The notes under the pieces: generated by a model
Told to the model about the DNA's origin: nothing
Database searches by the model: none
The model's input: the letters and a program-made list of their open reading frames with translations, nothing else
Made by a program: the position numbers and the translations under genes
Shown: one piece after another, positions 49,817 through 59,350 of the stretch
How positions within the stretch are numbered: position 1 is the first letter of the stretch
Layout: the number at the start of each line of letters is the position of its first letter
Assembly: GCF_050510895.1 (NCBI RefSeq)
Contig: NZ_JBNINT010000002.1
Coordinates: forward strand, 160,727 to 224,726
Direction: 5' to 3'
DNA from: Pannonibacter phragmitetus_B
GTDB lineage: Bacteria; Pseudomonadota; Alphaproteobacteria; Rhizobiales; Stappiaceae
Length of the DNA: 64,000 nucleotides

Positions 49817-50524
49817 ATGACCAAGCAGCAGATCCGGCTGGTGATTTTCGATTGTGACGGCGTGCTTGTCGACAGCGAGGCCATTGCACTCGACGTGCTG
49901 ATCGAGGCCCTTGCGGAAAAGGGCATCAGCCTTGATGCGGATGGCGCTGCCCGCCGGTTTCTGGGGCGCAGCCTTGGCTCGCTGAGCGAAACCGTCGCCG
50001 CAGAATTCGGCGTGGAGATTGATCCGCCGTTCCTCAACCGGATGCGCGAGGTGCTCTATGACCGCTTCCGGCAGGAGCTTCAGCCCATCGCCGGGGTGGC
50101 GGCGCTGATCGGGGCGCTGAAAGACAGTGGCATCGCCTGCTGTGTCGCCTCGTCCAGCCAGCGCGAGCGCATCGAGTTCTCGCTCTCCCTCACCGGCCTC
50201 CTCGACGGGCTTGCGCCGCATATCTTCAGCGCCACGATGGTTGAGAACGGCAAGCCCGCGCCGGATCTCTTCCTGCACGCAGCGGCGGCCATGGATGTGG
50301 AGCCCGCTGACTGTCTGGTCATCGAGGACAGCCCCGCCGGGATCATGGCCGCGCAGGCCGCAGGCATGGGCGTGATTGCCTTCACCGGCGGGGCGCACAC
50401 CCGTCACGCCTCCTACACCGCCGCGCTGAAGGACCTGAAGCCCGATGCGCGGTTTGACGGCATGCGGGAATTGCTTCAGTTTGTGCTCCCAGCGAGGAGA
50501 CCGGAAGACATAACGGATGCCTGA
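49817..50524 (+). CDS. HAD-superfamily hydrolase, phosphoglycolate-phosphatase/beta-PGM-like
   Basis: 235 residues. Motif I FDCDGVLVDSEA, motif II CCVASSSQ, motif III Lys in ENGKPAPDLFLHAA, motif IV CLVIEDSPAGIMAAQAAGM. A similar HAD gene is a regular member of alphaproteobacterial polyol operons, where a sugar-phosphate substrate is assumed. It overlaps the kinase gene by 8 bp. Confidence 0.88.
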   Translation: MTKQQIRLVIFDCDGVLVDSEAIALDVLIEALAEKGISLDADGAARRFLGRSLGSLSETVAAEFGVEIDPPFLNRMREVLYDRFRQELQPIAGVAALIGALKDSGIACCVASSSQRERIEFSLSLTGLLDGLAPHIFSATMVENGKPAPDLFLHAAAAMDVEPADCLVIEDSPAGIMAAQAAGMGVIAFTGGAHTRHASYTAALKDLKPDARFDGMRELLQFVLPARRPEDITDA

Positions 50525-52106
50525 CCACATCTTGGCCGTGGACGTTGGCACGGGAAGCGCGCGTGCCGGTGTGTTCGATCTTCGCGGACGGCAAGCTGCC
50601 CGCTGCGTTGTGCCAGTGTCGCTGCACACACCCCAACCCCGGCACATGGAACAGGACAGCGGGGAGATCTGGTCCGCCGTCTGCCGTGCGGTGCGCGCCG
50701 CCCTCGGCGAGGCCGGTCTTGCGGGCGCAGATATTCTCGCCATCGGCTTCGACGCCACCTGCTCGCTGGTGGTGCGGGACACACAGGGCCAGCCGCTTTC
50801 CATCTCCACCACGGGCGCTGCAACCCGCGACACCATTCTGTGGATGGACCACCGCGCCATCGCGGAAACGGACCATTGCAACGCCATAGAAGATCCGCTG
50901 CTGGCCCGTTTCGGCGGCAGGCTTTCGGTGGAAATGCAGATCCCCAAGCTGCTTTGGCTGAAGCGGCATATGCCGGAGATCTGGCGCAAGGCTGGCCTCA
51001 TCTTCGATCTTTCCGACTACCTGACCTGGCGGGCCACAGGCTCCACCGCGCGCAGCCATTCGCCCATGGCCTCCAAATGGGGCTACACGGCGGAAACACC
51101 CGGTGCGCCGCCGCAGGACTTTCTGGCAAAGGCGGGCCTTGAGGATCTCATGGAGCGCGCAGGCCTGCCGCTGCACTCTCATCCCGTCCACCAGCCGGTG
51201 GCGCGTCTCTCGGCGGAAGCGGCGGAAGCGCTCGGGCTCACCACCGCCTGCCTCGTGGCGCCGGGGCTGATCGATGCCTATGCGGGCGCGCTCGGCCTTT
51301 TTGCCGCCGGAGAACGGCCGCAGGCGCCCCTTGCGCAGGAAGCGGCCTTCATCGCAGGCACATCCAGCTGCATCATCCGGCTCACGCAGGCGCCCGTTTC
51401 CGGCCCCGGCTGCTGGGGCGGTTTCGAGGGCGCGGCCATTCCGGGGCTGTATCTGCTGGAATCAGGACAGTCGGCCTCCGGTGCCTTTCTCGACCATGTG
51501 CTGAAGACACACCCCAGCGGCGGCGAACCCTCGCAGGCGCGGCACCGGGCCATTCTGGATGCCATCGGAGCGCGGCTGCAAAGCGAAGGCCGGGATTTCG
51601 GCCTGCCCATCACCGTGCTGCCGGATATCCACGGCACCCGTTCGCCGGTCTCCGATCCGCGCCTGACGGCCAGCCTCTCGGGGCTGGATCTGGACACGTC
51701 CGAAGAGGGCCTGCTGCGGCTCTACTGGCGCAGCTGCGTCGCTCTCGCCTGCGGCATCAGCCATATTCTGGACCATCAGCCCACTGACGCAGGCAGGCCG
51801 GAGCGGCTTCTGCTCGGCGGCGGCTTTGCCGGGCACGCGCTGCTGGCCCAGCTTCATGCCGATGCCACCGGCGCAAGCGTGCATGTACCGGCGCATTGCG
51901 ATGCCGTGCTGCTCGGCACCGCCCTGCATGCCGCTGTGGCCGCCGGGGCCTTCCCCTCTGTCCATAAGGCGGGAGAGGCGATGCGCTTCGCCATGCGGGT
52001 TTTCACCCCGCAGCCGGAAGCCGCCGCCGCGCTCCACCGCGACAAGGCCCTCCACACCGCCATGATCCGCCACCGCGCAGAACTCACCGCGATCATGGCC
52101 GGATAA
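50517..52106 (+). CDS. FGGY-family carbohydrate kinase, pentulose-kinase-like
   Basis: 529 residues. ILAVDVGTGSARAGVFD and SLHTPQPRHMEQDSGEIW at the N-terminus, GFDATCSLV, ILWMDHRA, and C-terminal LLLGGGFAGHALLAQ are FGGY signatures. The D-ribulokinase-like (FGGY/YDR109C) branch fits best. In this operon it could phosphorylate ribulose or xylulose made from pentitols, or a ketohexose. Confidence 0.87.
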   Translation: MPDHILAVDVGTGSARAGVFDLRGRQAARCVVPVSLHTPQPRHMEQDSGEIWSAVCRAVRAALGEAGLAGADILAIGFDATCSLVVRDTQGQPLSISTTGAATRDTILWMDHRAIAETDHCNAIEDPLLARFGGRLSVEMQIPKLLWLKRHMPEIWRKAGLIFDLSDYLTWRATGSTARSHSPMASKWGYTAETPGAPPQDFLAKAGLEDLMERAGLPLHSHPVHQPVARLSAEAAEALGLTTACLVAPGLIDAYAGALGLFAAGERPQAPLAQEAAFIAGTSSCIIRLTQAPVSGPGCWGGFEGAAIPGLYLLESGQSASGAFLDHVLKTHPSGGEPSQARHRAILDAIGARLQSEGRDFGLPITVLPDIHGTRSPVSDPRLTASLSGLDLDTSEEGLLRLYWRSCVALACGISHILDHQPTDAGRPERLLLGGGFAGHALLAQLHADATGASVHVPAHCDAVLLGTALHAAVAAGAFPSVHKAGEAMRFAMRVFTPQPEAAAALHRDKALHTAMIRHRAELTAIMAG

Positions 52107-52108
52107 CA

Positions 52109-52149
52109 AAAAGGCCGCAGGGGTGATGCCTGCGGCCTTGTGTCTTTTT
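52109..52149 (+). terminator. Rho-independent terminator of the polyol operon
   Basis: Stem AAGGCCGCAGG / CCTGCGGCCTT (52111-52121 and 52129-52139) is followed by a T-rich run to 52149. It serves the kinase gene and possibly the convergent transporter gene ending at 52164. Confidence 0.85.
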
Positions 52150-52163
52150 GCGCCGTTTCGCGG

Positions 52164-53444
52164 TTACTGAACCGAGGCGATGAAGGCGTCTACTTCTTCC
52201 AGCGGGATGTACTTTTCTTCCTTCGTGCCTTCGGCGGTGAAGTTCCAGATGACCGCCGGGGCGGAAACATCGCCGTTCTTGTCGAACTTCACGTTGCCGG
52301 TTGCGCCCTGGTAGAGCACGGTGCCGCCGCCTGCGAGGATCTTCTTGGCTTCCGCGAAGCCTGCGCCATCTGCCGTGACGGGCGTGCCTGCCGGGTCAGT
52401 GACCTTGGCCACCGCTGCGGCAATTTCGGGGCCCTTGGCGTCCTTGCCGGCCGCTTCCATCGCCAGCAGGGCGATCATCGCCGCGTCATAGCTGTTGGCA
52501 AGGCCGGGGCCGTTGGGCTGGCTGCCGAATTTCTCCTGATAGCGGGTGACGAAGGCCGCCGCCGACTCGGTGCGCGGCGAGGCCGTGTCCGTGCCCGACG
52601 CGTTGGCCAGATATTCAAGGCCGACATTGTTGCGGAAGTCATCGGACTTCAGCGAGTTGGCGAGGATCATGTTCTGCGTGCCGCCCAGCGACAGCCATTC
52701 GCGCACCACCGCCGTGCCTTCGGTGGGGTAGAGCGCCAGATAGACCGCTTCCGGCTCGCCGGAGAGCGCTTCGGTCACTTCGGCGCGGAAGGAGGGCTGA
52801 GCGTCGTTGATGGCGACCACACCCGTCACCTTGATGCCGAGTTTTTCGAGGTTGGCGGCAACGATGCGGCCAATGTCCTGGCCCCAGTCGTCGTTCTTGT
52901 AGAGCACGGCAACGGACTTGTAGCCCTTGTCGCGGGCGACCATGGCGCCCACGGCCGCCTGAACGCCGGAAGTGGCGAAGGTGCGGAACCACAGGCCGTC
53001 CGTCTTGCCCTCTTCCGCCAGCTTGGTGAAGGCCGAGGAGGACGAGCAGCAGGACATCTGCATCACCTTGCCCGGCACGGTGACGGAGGTGAGGATGGGC
53101 ATGGAAACGCCGCTCGACACGGAGCCCAGCAGCACCGGCACCTGATCAATATCCACCAGTGCCTTGGCGGCATCGACGCCAACCTTCGGGTCGGTCTGGT
53201 CATCGCGCAGCACCATGTCGATCTGGCAGCCCTGCACGCCGCCAGCTTCGTTCACCTGCTCGACCACGAATTTCGCCGTCTCGGCAATGGGGCGGCCCCA
53301 GTCCACGGAGATCGGCAGCACCGCGCCGATCTTGCGGGTGCAGGCCTGCGCTGCCGCATCGCCGGCAAATTGCGGGGCGGCCAGAGCGCCCATTCCGAGG
53401 GCCAGACCGAGGCCTGCCCGCTGCAAACTCCGCTTCATCGTCAT
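52164..53444 (-). CDS. Branched-chain-amino-acid-type ABC transporter substrate-binding protein (LivK-like)
   Basis: 426 residues. Signal peptide ends about GDAAAQA. Type I periplasmic fold: KIGAVLPISVDWGRPIAETAKFVVEQVNEAGGVQGCQIDMVLRDDQTDP, PVLLGSVSSGVSMPI, SVAVLYKNDDWGQDIGRIVAANLEKLG. First gene of a leftward operon with livMHFG-like genes. The ligand is unknown; such systems also import amides, urea and aromatic acids. Confidence 0.9.
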   Translation of the reverse strand: MTMKRSLQRAGLGLALGMGALAAPQFAGDAAAQACTRKIGAVLPISVDWGRPIAETAKFVVEQVNEAGGVQGCQIDMVLRDDQTDPKVGVDAAKALVDIDQVPVLLGSVSSGVSMPILTSVTVPGKVMQMSCCSSSSAFTKLAEEGKTDGLWFRTFATSGVQAAVGAMVARDKGYKSVAVLYKNDDWGQDIGRIVAANLEKLGIKVTGVVAINDAQPSFRAEVTEALSGEPEAVYLALYPTEGTAVVREWLSLGGTQNMILANSLKSDDFRNNVGLEYLANASGTDTASPRTESAAAFVTRYQEKFGSQPNGPGLANSYDAAMIALLAMEAAGKDAKGPEIAAAVAKVTDPAGTPVTADGAGFAEAKKILAGGGTVLYQGATGNVKFDKNGDVSAPAVIWNFTAEGTKEEKYIPLEEVDAFIASVQ

Positions 53445-53491
53445 TTCAATCCCCTCTGTTTACTGCCCGGGTTTTCCCGATTGCGATACGG

Positions 53492-54412
53492 TCAGCCGCT
53501 CCGCGAAGAGCCCTGCGGGCGCCAGAGCAGCATGCCGACGATGACCAGCCCGATCAGGATGAACTGAATGGAGCCGGTATAGAGTTGCGCCTCGGCGGGC
53601 GCGAAACGGGACAGGGCCCAGCCGCTGGCTGTCCATGCGGTCCAGATGAGGAAGGCTCCGGCGATGGCGCCCCGGTTGTTGCCCGCCCCGCCGACGATCA
53701 GCATGGCCCAGATCTGGAACGTCAGCGTCGGCAGCACATCCTGCGGGCTGACGAAGGCATAGAAGGTGCCGTAAAGCCCGCCCGCCAGCCCCATGATGGC
53801 CGAACCGGTGACAAAGGCGGTGAGGCGCACCCGCGACGGCTGCTTGCCGAGCGAGCGGGCTGCCTCCTCATCCTCGCGGATGGCGCGCAGCAGCCGCCCG
53901 AAGGGCGAGGCCGTCAGCCGCTCCAGCATCAGATAGACCAGCACCAGCAGCGCCAGAACAAAGGCGAGATAGGCAAGGTTGTAGGTGAAGCCATCGCCCA
54001 GAAGGCCGCGCAGGGGCCGCTCGAAGCCGCGCACGCCCTTGGCCCCGCCGCTCAGCCATTCCGCATTGCGCATGACGTTTTCAAAGGCCACCGCAATGCC
54101 GAAGGTGGCGATGGCCAGATAATCATGGCGCAGCTTCAGCGTCAGCACACCGGCCACCCAGGCCAGCAGCGCCGCCGCACCCACGCCGCCCGCTAGCGCC
54201 AGAAGATACGGCAGGGCAAAGCCGCCCAGATGATCGTCCTGCGGCAGGCCGCCGAGGATCAGCGTGGCATAGGCCCCTGCCCCGAAGAAGGCCGCCACGC
54301 CGCCGTTGAACAGCCCCGTGTTGCCCCATTGCAGATTGAGGCCCATCACCGCGATGGCGAGAATGGAGGCCAGCGTCGTGAAGAAGACGAGATAGGAGAT
54401 GACCCCGATCAT
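53492..54412 (-). CDS. livM: LivM-type branched-chain permease
   Basis: 306 residues, multi-spanning. It has NLQWGNTGLFNGGVAAFFGAGAYATLI, LRHDYLAIATFGIAVAFENV, RAIREDEEAARSLGKQPSRVRLTAFVTGSAIMGLAG, typical LivM segments. Its start overlaps the LivH stop by 4 bp. Confidence 0.92.
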   Translation of the reverse strand: MIGVISYLVFFTTLASILAIAVMGLNLQWGNTGLFNGGVAAFFGAGAYATLILGGLPQDDHLGGFALPYLLALAGGVGAAALLAWVAGVLTLKLRHDYLAIATFGIAVAFENVMRNAEWLSGGAKGVRGFERPLRGLLGDGFTYNLAYLAFVLALLVLVYLMLERLTASPFGRLLRAIREDEEAARSLGKQPSRVRLTAFVTGSAIMGLAGGLYGTFYAFVSPQDVLPTLTFQIWAMLIVGGAGNNRGAIAGAFLIWTAWTASGWALSRFAPAEAQLYTGSIQFILIGLVIVGMLLWRPQGSSRSG

Positions 54413-55323
54413 GACCGTGCCTCGCCGAAAAGACCGTTGGGGCGGACCAGCAGCACCGCCAGAATGATGAGGAAGGGCATGGAGGGCGAATAGCCCGAGG
54501 GCACGATCAGCAGCGCAAGGCTGGAGGCAATGCCGACCAGAAAGCCGCCAATCGCCGCCCCGTGAATGCTGCCGATGCCCCCGGCAATTGCCGCCGCAAA
54601 GACCGGCAGCACCATGTCGCGGCCCATCACCGGCGAGAGGTGGTTGGTCATGCCGTAGAACACCCCGGCCAGCGCCGCCAGACCGCCGCCGATGACCCAG
54701 ATCAGCGTCACCATGCGCTTCAGCGAAATGCCGTTGACCTGTGCCAGCGACGGGTTTTCCGCCACCGCCCGCAGCGCAAAGCCGAAGGTGGTGCGCGTCA
54801 GCACCAGATGCAGCACCGCCATCACCAGGAGCGTTGCGCAGAGGACGAAGACCTGATCCGGCTTGATCATCAGCAGCGGATTACGGCTCAGCACCACGGC
54901 AAAGGCGATGCCCTTGGAGTAAAGCTCCGTATGCAGGCCGAAGCTGAGGCCGATGACGCTGCGCACGATCAGCGCCACGCCAAAGGAGGCGAAGACCATG
55001 GACAGCTCGCCGCCCTTCTCCCGCACCCGGCGGAAGATCAGCCGGTCGATCAGCACCGCGCTTGCCGCCGTAACCGCCATCGCCAGCACCATGGCCAGCA
55101 GCAGGGAGAGCGTGAGCGACAGCGGCGCCAGCTTCTGCCCCAGCGGGCCATGGATCGCCTGAAACAACCGGTCGAAGACCAGCGCCACATAGGCGCCGAT
55201 GGTCAGCAGCTCCGCGTGGGCGAAGTTGGCAAAGCGCAGCATGTGCATCACCATGGTGAGGCCGATGGCGCCCAGCGACAGCACCGATCCGACGAGAATT
55301 CCGTCCACGAGCGCCTGGATCAT
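54409..55323 (-). CDS. livH: LivH-type branched-chain permease
   Basis: 304 residues. LVDGILVGSVLSLGAIGLTMVMHMLRFANFAHAELLTIGAYVALVFD opens the protein, then FGLHTELYSKGIAF, FGFALRAVAENPSLAQVNGISLKRMVTLIWVIGGGLAALAGVFYG and PVFAAAIAGGIGSIHGAAIGGFLVG. Start and stop overlap livF and livM. Confidence 0.93.
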   Translation of the reverse strand: MIQALVDGILVGSVLSLGAIGLTMVMHMLRFANFAHAELLTIGAYVALVFDRLFQAIHGPLGQKLAPLSLTLSLLLAMVLAMAVTAASAVLIDRLIFRRVREKGGELSMVFASFGVALIVRSVIGLSFGLHTELYSKGIAFAVVLSRNPLLMIKPDQVFVLCATLLVMAVLHLVLTRTTFGFALRAVAENPSLAQVNGISLKRMVTLIWVIGGGLAALAGVFYGMTNHLSPVMGRDMVLPVFAAAIAGGIGSIHGAAIGGFLVGIASSLALLIVPSGYSPSMPFLIILAVLLVRPNGLFGEARS

Positions 55324-56087
55324 GATGCCCTCAACCTCTTGCCGCCGAGATAGATTTCCCCCACCACCGGGTCCGCCCGCAGGGCCTCTGCGGCCCCGTC
55401 AAGCTGGTTGCGCCCGTCGGCGAGGATGTAGCAGTGATCGGCAATGCGCAGCGCCTGCTTCACGTTCTGCTCCACCAGCAGGATGGTGACACCCTGCTGC
55501 GTCAGATCCTTTGCCAGCGCCAGCACCTCTTCCGCCGCCTTGGGCGACAGCCCGGCGGAAGGCTCGTCCATGAGAACGAGCGAGGGCTTCACCGCCAGCG
55601 CCATGGCGACGGCCAGAAACTGCCGCTGCCCGCCGGACAAGGCCCCAGCCCGCTCCTTCTGCTTGGCGGCGAGCGGAGGAAAGCGGGTGAACAGCTCGTC
55701 CAGCCGCGCCTTCGCCGCGCTGCCTGCATTGCGCAGCGCCAGTTCCAGGTTCTGGCGGATGGTCAGCGTGCGGAAGATGTTGTCCGTCTGCGGCACATAG
55801 GCGATGCCGTGACCGGCCATCCGGTCGGGCCGCAGCCCCGTGATGTCCTGCCCCCGGTAGCGCACGCTGCCGCCGCTGACCGGCACCAGCCCGGCCACCG
55901 CCTTGATCAGCGTCGATTTGCCCGCGCCATTGGGGCCGATGATGACGGTGACCTTGCAGGCCTCCGCCGTCAGCGCCACGTCCTTCAGGATCGGCAGATC
56001 GGGAACATAGCCGGCGAAAAGCCCGCGGATGACGAGTTCGCCATCGTCAGGCCCTGCCGCTTGATCTGGTCGGGTAACGTCAGGCAT
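55320..56087 (-). CDS. livF: LivF-type branched-chain transporter ATPase
   Basis: About 255 residues from the ATG at 56087, which overlaps the livG stop. Walker A GPNGAGKST, VPQTDNIFRTLTIRQNLELA, signature LSGGQRQFLAVAMAL, Walker B LVLMDEPSAGLSP and H-loop VEQNVKQAL are LivF-type. Confidence 0.93.
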   Translation of the reverse strand: MPDVTRPDQAAGPDDGELVIRGLFAGYVPDLPILKDVALTAEACKVTVIIGPNGAGKSTLIKAVAGLVPVSGGSVRYRGQDITGLRPDRMAGHGIAYVPQTDNIFRTLTIRQNLELALRNAGSAAKARLDELFTRFPPLAAKQKERAGALSGGQRQFLAVAMALAVKPSLVLMDEPSAGLSPKAAEEVLALAKDLTQQGVTILLVEQNVKQALRIADHCYILADGRNQLDGAAEALRADPVVGEIYLGGKRLRAS

Positions 56088-56852
56088 CGGCCATGCTCCC
56101 CAGATAGGCATCCAGCAGCACCGGATTGGCCTGCGCTTCCTTCGCCGTGCCCTCGAACACCACCTTGCCCTCGGCAAGCGCGATGACGGGATCGCAGTGG
56201 CGCATGATGAAGTCCATGTCATGCTCGATGATGACGAAGGTCTTGCCCTGGCGGTTCAGCTCCTCGATCTTTTCGATGAGAACGCCGGTCAGCGTCGGGT
56301 TGACGCCTGCCGCCGGTTCGTCCAGCAGGATGATGGCGGGATCGCCCATCAGCACCCGCGCCAGTTCCAGCAGCTTCATCTGCCCGCCGGAAATCTTGCC
56401 CGCCGGATGATCGGCCAGCTTTGCCAGCGTCACGAACTCCAGCACCTCCATCGCCCGCTCCCGGTTGCGCCGCTCCTGCGCGGCGACACGGCCAGAGGCG
56501 AAGAGCGGGCCGAAGAGGCTTTCCCCGTCTGGGCGGGCGGGGCCATCATCACGTTTTCCAGCACGCTCATGCGCGCAAAGGGGCGCGGGATCTGGAACGT
56601 GCGCCCCAGCCCCTTGCGGAACAGGGCATCGGGCGCAAGGCCGGTCACATCCCTGCCCGCCAGCGTTACCGTGCCGGAGGTGGGCTTCAGCGTGCCGGTG
56701 AGCAGGTTGAACAGGGTGGACTTGCCCGCCCCGTTCGGCCCGATGAGGCCGGTGATGGTTCCCGCCCGGATGTCCAGCGATACGCTGTCCACGGCGCGGA
56801 AGCCGTTGAAGTCGCGGGTCAGGCCCTTGGTGGACAGCAGCACCTCAGCCAT
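56080..56852 (-). CDS. livG: LivG-type branched-chain transporter ATPase (one frame break)
   Basis: About 257 residues after one base is added to the C run at 56523-56526 (AQTGESLFGPLFASGRVAAQERRNRERAMEVLEFV). Walker A GPNGAGKST, GRTFQIPRPFARMSVLENVM, signature ISGGQMKLLELARVL, Walker B IILLDEPAAGVNP and VIIEHDMDFIM are LivG-type. The start overlaps the aldo/keto reductase stop by 8 bp, so the transporter and reductase are co-transcribed. Confidence 0.9.
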
Positions 56853-57929
56853 GGGCCGCCGCCAGCACCTGATCATCAGGCTTGGTGTTGAGATTGTACT
56901 TCATGATGCGGCCATGGCGGCTGGTGCGGTCGCCCTCAAGACCATAGACCGGCCCCTGCGGCCCGCCCGCCTGCGCCAGCACCGCGCCGATCGCCGCCCG
57001 GTCCGCCTCGTCCAGCTGGAAGCCGAAGACTTCCATCGTCTTGGGCAGATGCCGCGCATAGCGCGCCCCGACGATGCCCGCCGCCACCTGCGGCTGATCC
57101 AGCACCCAGCGGGTGGCAACGCTGGAGAGGGACACACCATGCCGCTCCCCACCGCCTTCAGGGTGGAGAGCAGCGTCTGGAACAGGTCCCAGGAGCCGAA
57201 CTCGTCAATGATGAGCCGGTACTTGATCAGCGAGCGGTTTTCGAAGGCAAAGCCCGGATCGGCCTGGCCCAGCCAGTTTTCCGTCAGGAACCCGCCCGCC
57301 AGCGTGCCGTAGCACAGCAGCTGCACATCATGTTCGCGCGCCCAGTTCGAGAAATCCCCGGCGGGGCGCCGGTCGAGAACGGAATATTGCACCTGTGCCG
57401 AGACCACATCAAAGCCTGCACCGGTGAAGAGGCTCATCTGCGCCTCGTTCCAGTTGGTGGTGCCAAGGTTTGCGATTTTGCCCTTCTCCTGGCAGCGCTT
57501 GAGCACCTCCAGCGCGGACACCGCGTTGCCGATGCTCAGATCCCACCAGAAGAACTGCACCAGATGCAGCCGCTCGATCTGAAGCCGCTTCAGCGAGCGG
57601 TCGATGATGGCTTCCACCTCGTCCGGGCGGATATCGGCAAGGCGGGAGAGGTCCGGCACCAGCTTGGTGTGCACGATCACCCGGTCAGCCACCTCCGCGC
57701 CCCTGCGGCGGCGCACATCCGCGATGAAGTTGCCGATCATCTCCTCCACGCCGGTGTAGATGTCGGCGCAGTCGAAGGTGGTGATGCCCGCATCGAGGAA
57801 GGCTTCCATATCGGCAATGGCCGCCTCGCGCTCCACCGGGCCATGGTCGCCGGCAAGCTGCCAGCCGCCCTTGATGACGCGGGAAATGCGGTGGCCGGGG
57901 CGCAGGTCTGCGGTTTCAGCGGCGGTCAT
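56845..57929 (-). CDS. Aldo/keto reductase lacking the catalytic histidine (one frame break)
   Basis: About 361 residues if one base is added to the C run at 57147-57150 (AVGERHGVSLSSVATRWVLDQPQVAAGIVGARYARHL). TIM-barrel AKR with Asp53, Tyr58 (FDCADIY) and Lys89 (HTKL). The usual His of the tetrad is replaced by Phe127 (LVQFFWWD). The paralogue at 59351 has His there (LLQFHWW). It overlaps livG and the TIGR04076-like gene. The substrate is unknown. The change suggests altered chemistry or a non-catalytic role. Confidence 0.83.
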
Positions 57930-58324
57930 TCGGCAGGGCCTCCCTCGGCCTTTTTCCAGTATGGGGTGTCGCGGGCCTCAGGCAGGCCGGTGGTTTCGCT
58001 GTGGCGGAAGTACCGCTTGCCAAGCCGGGTCACGCGGAACCGGCCTCCGCAATGGGGGTCGGGGCAGGCAATCTCCGCGTCGGTGGACATCCAGTCATTG
58101 GCGTGGGTGTCGCGCTGCTTGGCCGGCAGCAGCGGCAGAAGCGCGGCCAGCGCATACATGGAAACGCGCTGCCCGGCGCCGAACACCAGCGCCTCGCCTT
58201 CCACGGTGAAGGCCTCGCCCTCAACATGGCGGCAGACGGGGGTGCGCCCGCCCAGCACGGTCTCGACTTTCAGGTCGTAGAGCCAGAAGCCGTCTTCCCT
58301 GTTCGCTGTCTCATCCGCACTCAT
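57926..58324 (-). CDS. Small conserved protein, TIGR04076-like
   Basis: About 132 residues from the ATG at 58324. It has LYDLKVETVLGG, VCRHVEGEAFTVEGEALVF, LPLLPAKQRDTHANDWMSTDAEIACPDPHCGGRFRVTR. The general plan (short beta-rich protein with paired Cys/His, CRH and CPDPHC) resembles TIGR04076 proteins of unknown function. It overlaps the aldo/keto reductase start by 4 bp and is first gene of the leftward operon. Confidence 0.6.
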   Translation of the reverse strand: MSADETANREDGFWLYDLKVETVLGGRTPVCRHVEGEAFTVEGEALVFGAGQRVSMYALAALLPLLPAKQRDTHANDWMSTDAEIACPDPHCGGRFRVTRLGKRYFRHSETTGLPEARDTPYWKKAEGGPAE

Positions 58325-58405
58325 GTCCGGCTCACGCTCATCTGGAAGGCTCCTTTGAAGGAGGCTTGTTATCTGTGATATTTGATCATAGGTTTGGGAT
58401 ATTCC

Positions 58406-58416
58406 GATTGTCAATC
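58406..58416. promoter_or_regulatory. Candidate GntR operator
   Basis: GATTG-t-CAATC is a dyad in the 126-bp AT-rich region between the divergent TIGR04076-like and GntR genes. Assignment is from position only. Confidence 0.35.
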
Positions 58417-58450
58417 AGCCTAAGGTGGTTAAACTTCAGGCAGGTTCAAC

Positions 58451-59131
58451 ATGCAGGCAGCACGCCGGGACAGCACCATGACCGCACCACGCATTGCGCG
58501 GATCGACCAGTCGAAACTGCGGGAAAACGTCTATTTCGCCCTGCGCGATGCCTTCACCAGCGGCGGATTTGCGCCAGGCGATACCGTCAGCCTGCGCGAC
58601 CTTGCCGAACAGCTGGGCACCTCGATGACGCCAGTGCGCGAAGCGGTGCGCCGCCTTGTGGCCGAAGGCGCGCTGGTCGATACCCCCAGCCGCACGCTGC
58701 AGGTGCCGCCCTTTGATGCAAACCGGATGCAGGATCTCAAGCGGGCGCGGCTGGCGCTGGAAACGCTGGTGCTGGACCTTGCCATGGACCGCATGACGGC
58801 GCAGACCGTGGCAGAGCTGGAAGCCGTGCTCCACGCCCCGCCCGCGCCGGACCGAACCGTTCCGGATCTGAAGCAGAATTACGATTTCCACTTCACCCTC
58901 TACCGCGCCAGCCAGTCCGAAGTGCTGGTGCCGCTGGTGGAGGGGCTCTGGGTGCAATACGGCGCCTATCTGAACCTCATCATCAAGAGCGAAGACGCCC
59001 TGCGCATGCCCGAGCACAAGCACCACGAGGAAATCATCGCCGCGCTGAAGGCCGGGGACCGGGAAGCGGCAAAGGCCGCCCTCGTCAACGACATCGAGCG
59101 CAGCTTCCGCGTGATCATTCCTTCCGCATGA
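58451..59131 (+). CDS. GntR-family regulator with FCD-type effector domain
   Basis: 226 residues. Winged helix: RENVYFALRDAFTSGGFAPGDTVSLRDLAEQLGTSMTPVREAVRRLVAEGAL. The all-helical FCD domain has YDFHFTLYRASQSEVLVPLVEGLW and HHEEIIAALKAGDREAAKAAL (metal-binding His residues). It is divergent from the AKR-liv operon and upstream of the AKR-RidA gene, so it is the likely regulator of both. A second ATG at 58478 is possible. Confidence 0.88.
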   Translation: MQAARRDSTMTAPRIARIDQSKLRENVYFALRDAFTSGGFAPGDTVSLRDLAEQLGTSMTPVREAVRRLVAEGALVDTPSRTLQVPPFDANRMQDLKRARLALETLVLDLAMDRMTAQTVAELEAVLHAPPAPDRTVPDLKQNYDFHFTLYRASQSEVLVPLVEGLWVQYGAYLNLIIKSEDALRMPEHKHHEEIIAALKAGDREAAKAALVNDIERSFRVIIPSA

Positions 59132-59218
59132 CCCGCACCTCCCACCCCGCCAGCGGCCGGGTTCAGGCGTCCGGCCCGAAGACATTCAGGGATTGGGCCT
59201 TCGTTTTGCCGCAGCACC

Positions 59219-59243
59219 CCTCTCCCCCTTTGAGGGGGAGAGG
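59219..59243. repeat. Partial palindromic element
   Basis: CCTCTCCCCC-tttga-GGGGGAGAGG, a perfect 10-bp stem, is a solitary arm of the ~145-bp element family. It lies between the GntR and AKR-RidA genes and may work as a terminator. Confidence 0.7.
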
Positions 59244-59350
59244 GCTGAGACGCACTGCCCAGTCACCCAGACTGCAGCCCTTTCCAAAACCCTGAACCTC
59301 GCCCAGCACGATCAGTGCATCCAGTAGCCGCCAAACCCGAGAGCCAGCCG

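Noticed and set aside
53159..54196. A + strand open frame opposite livM
   Set aside because: Low-complexity Arg/Pro/Gln-rich product opposite a clear LivM permease.
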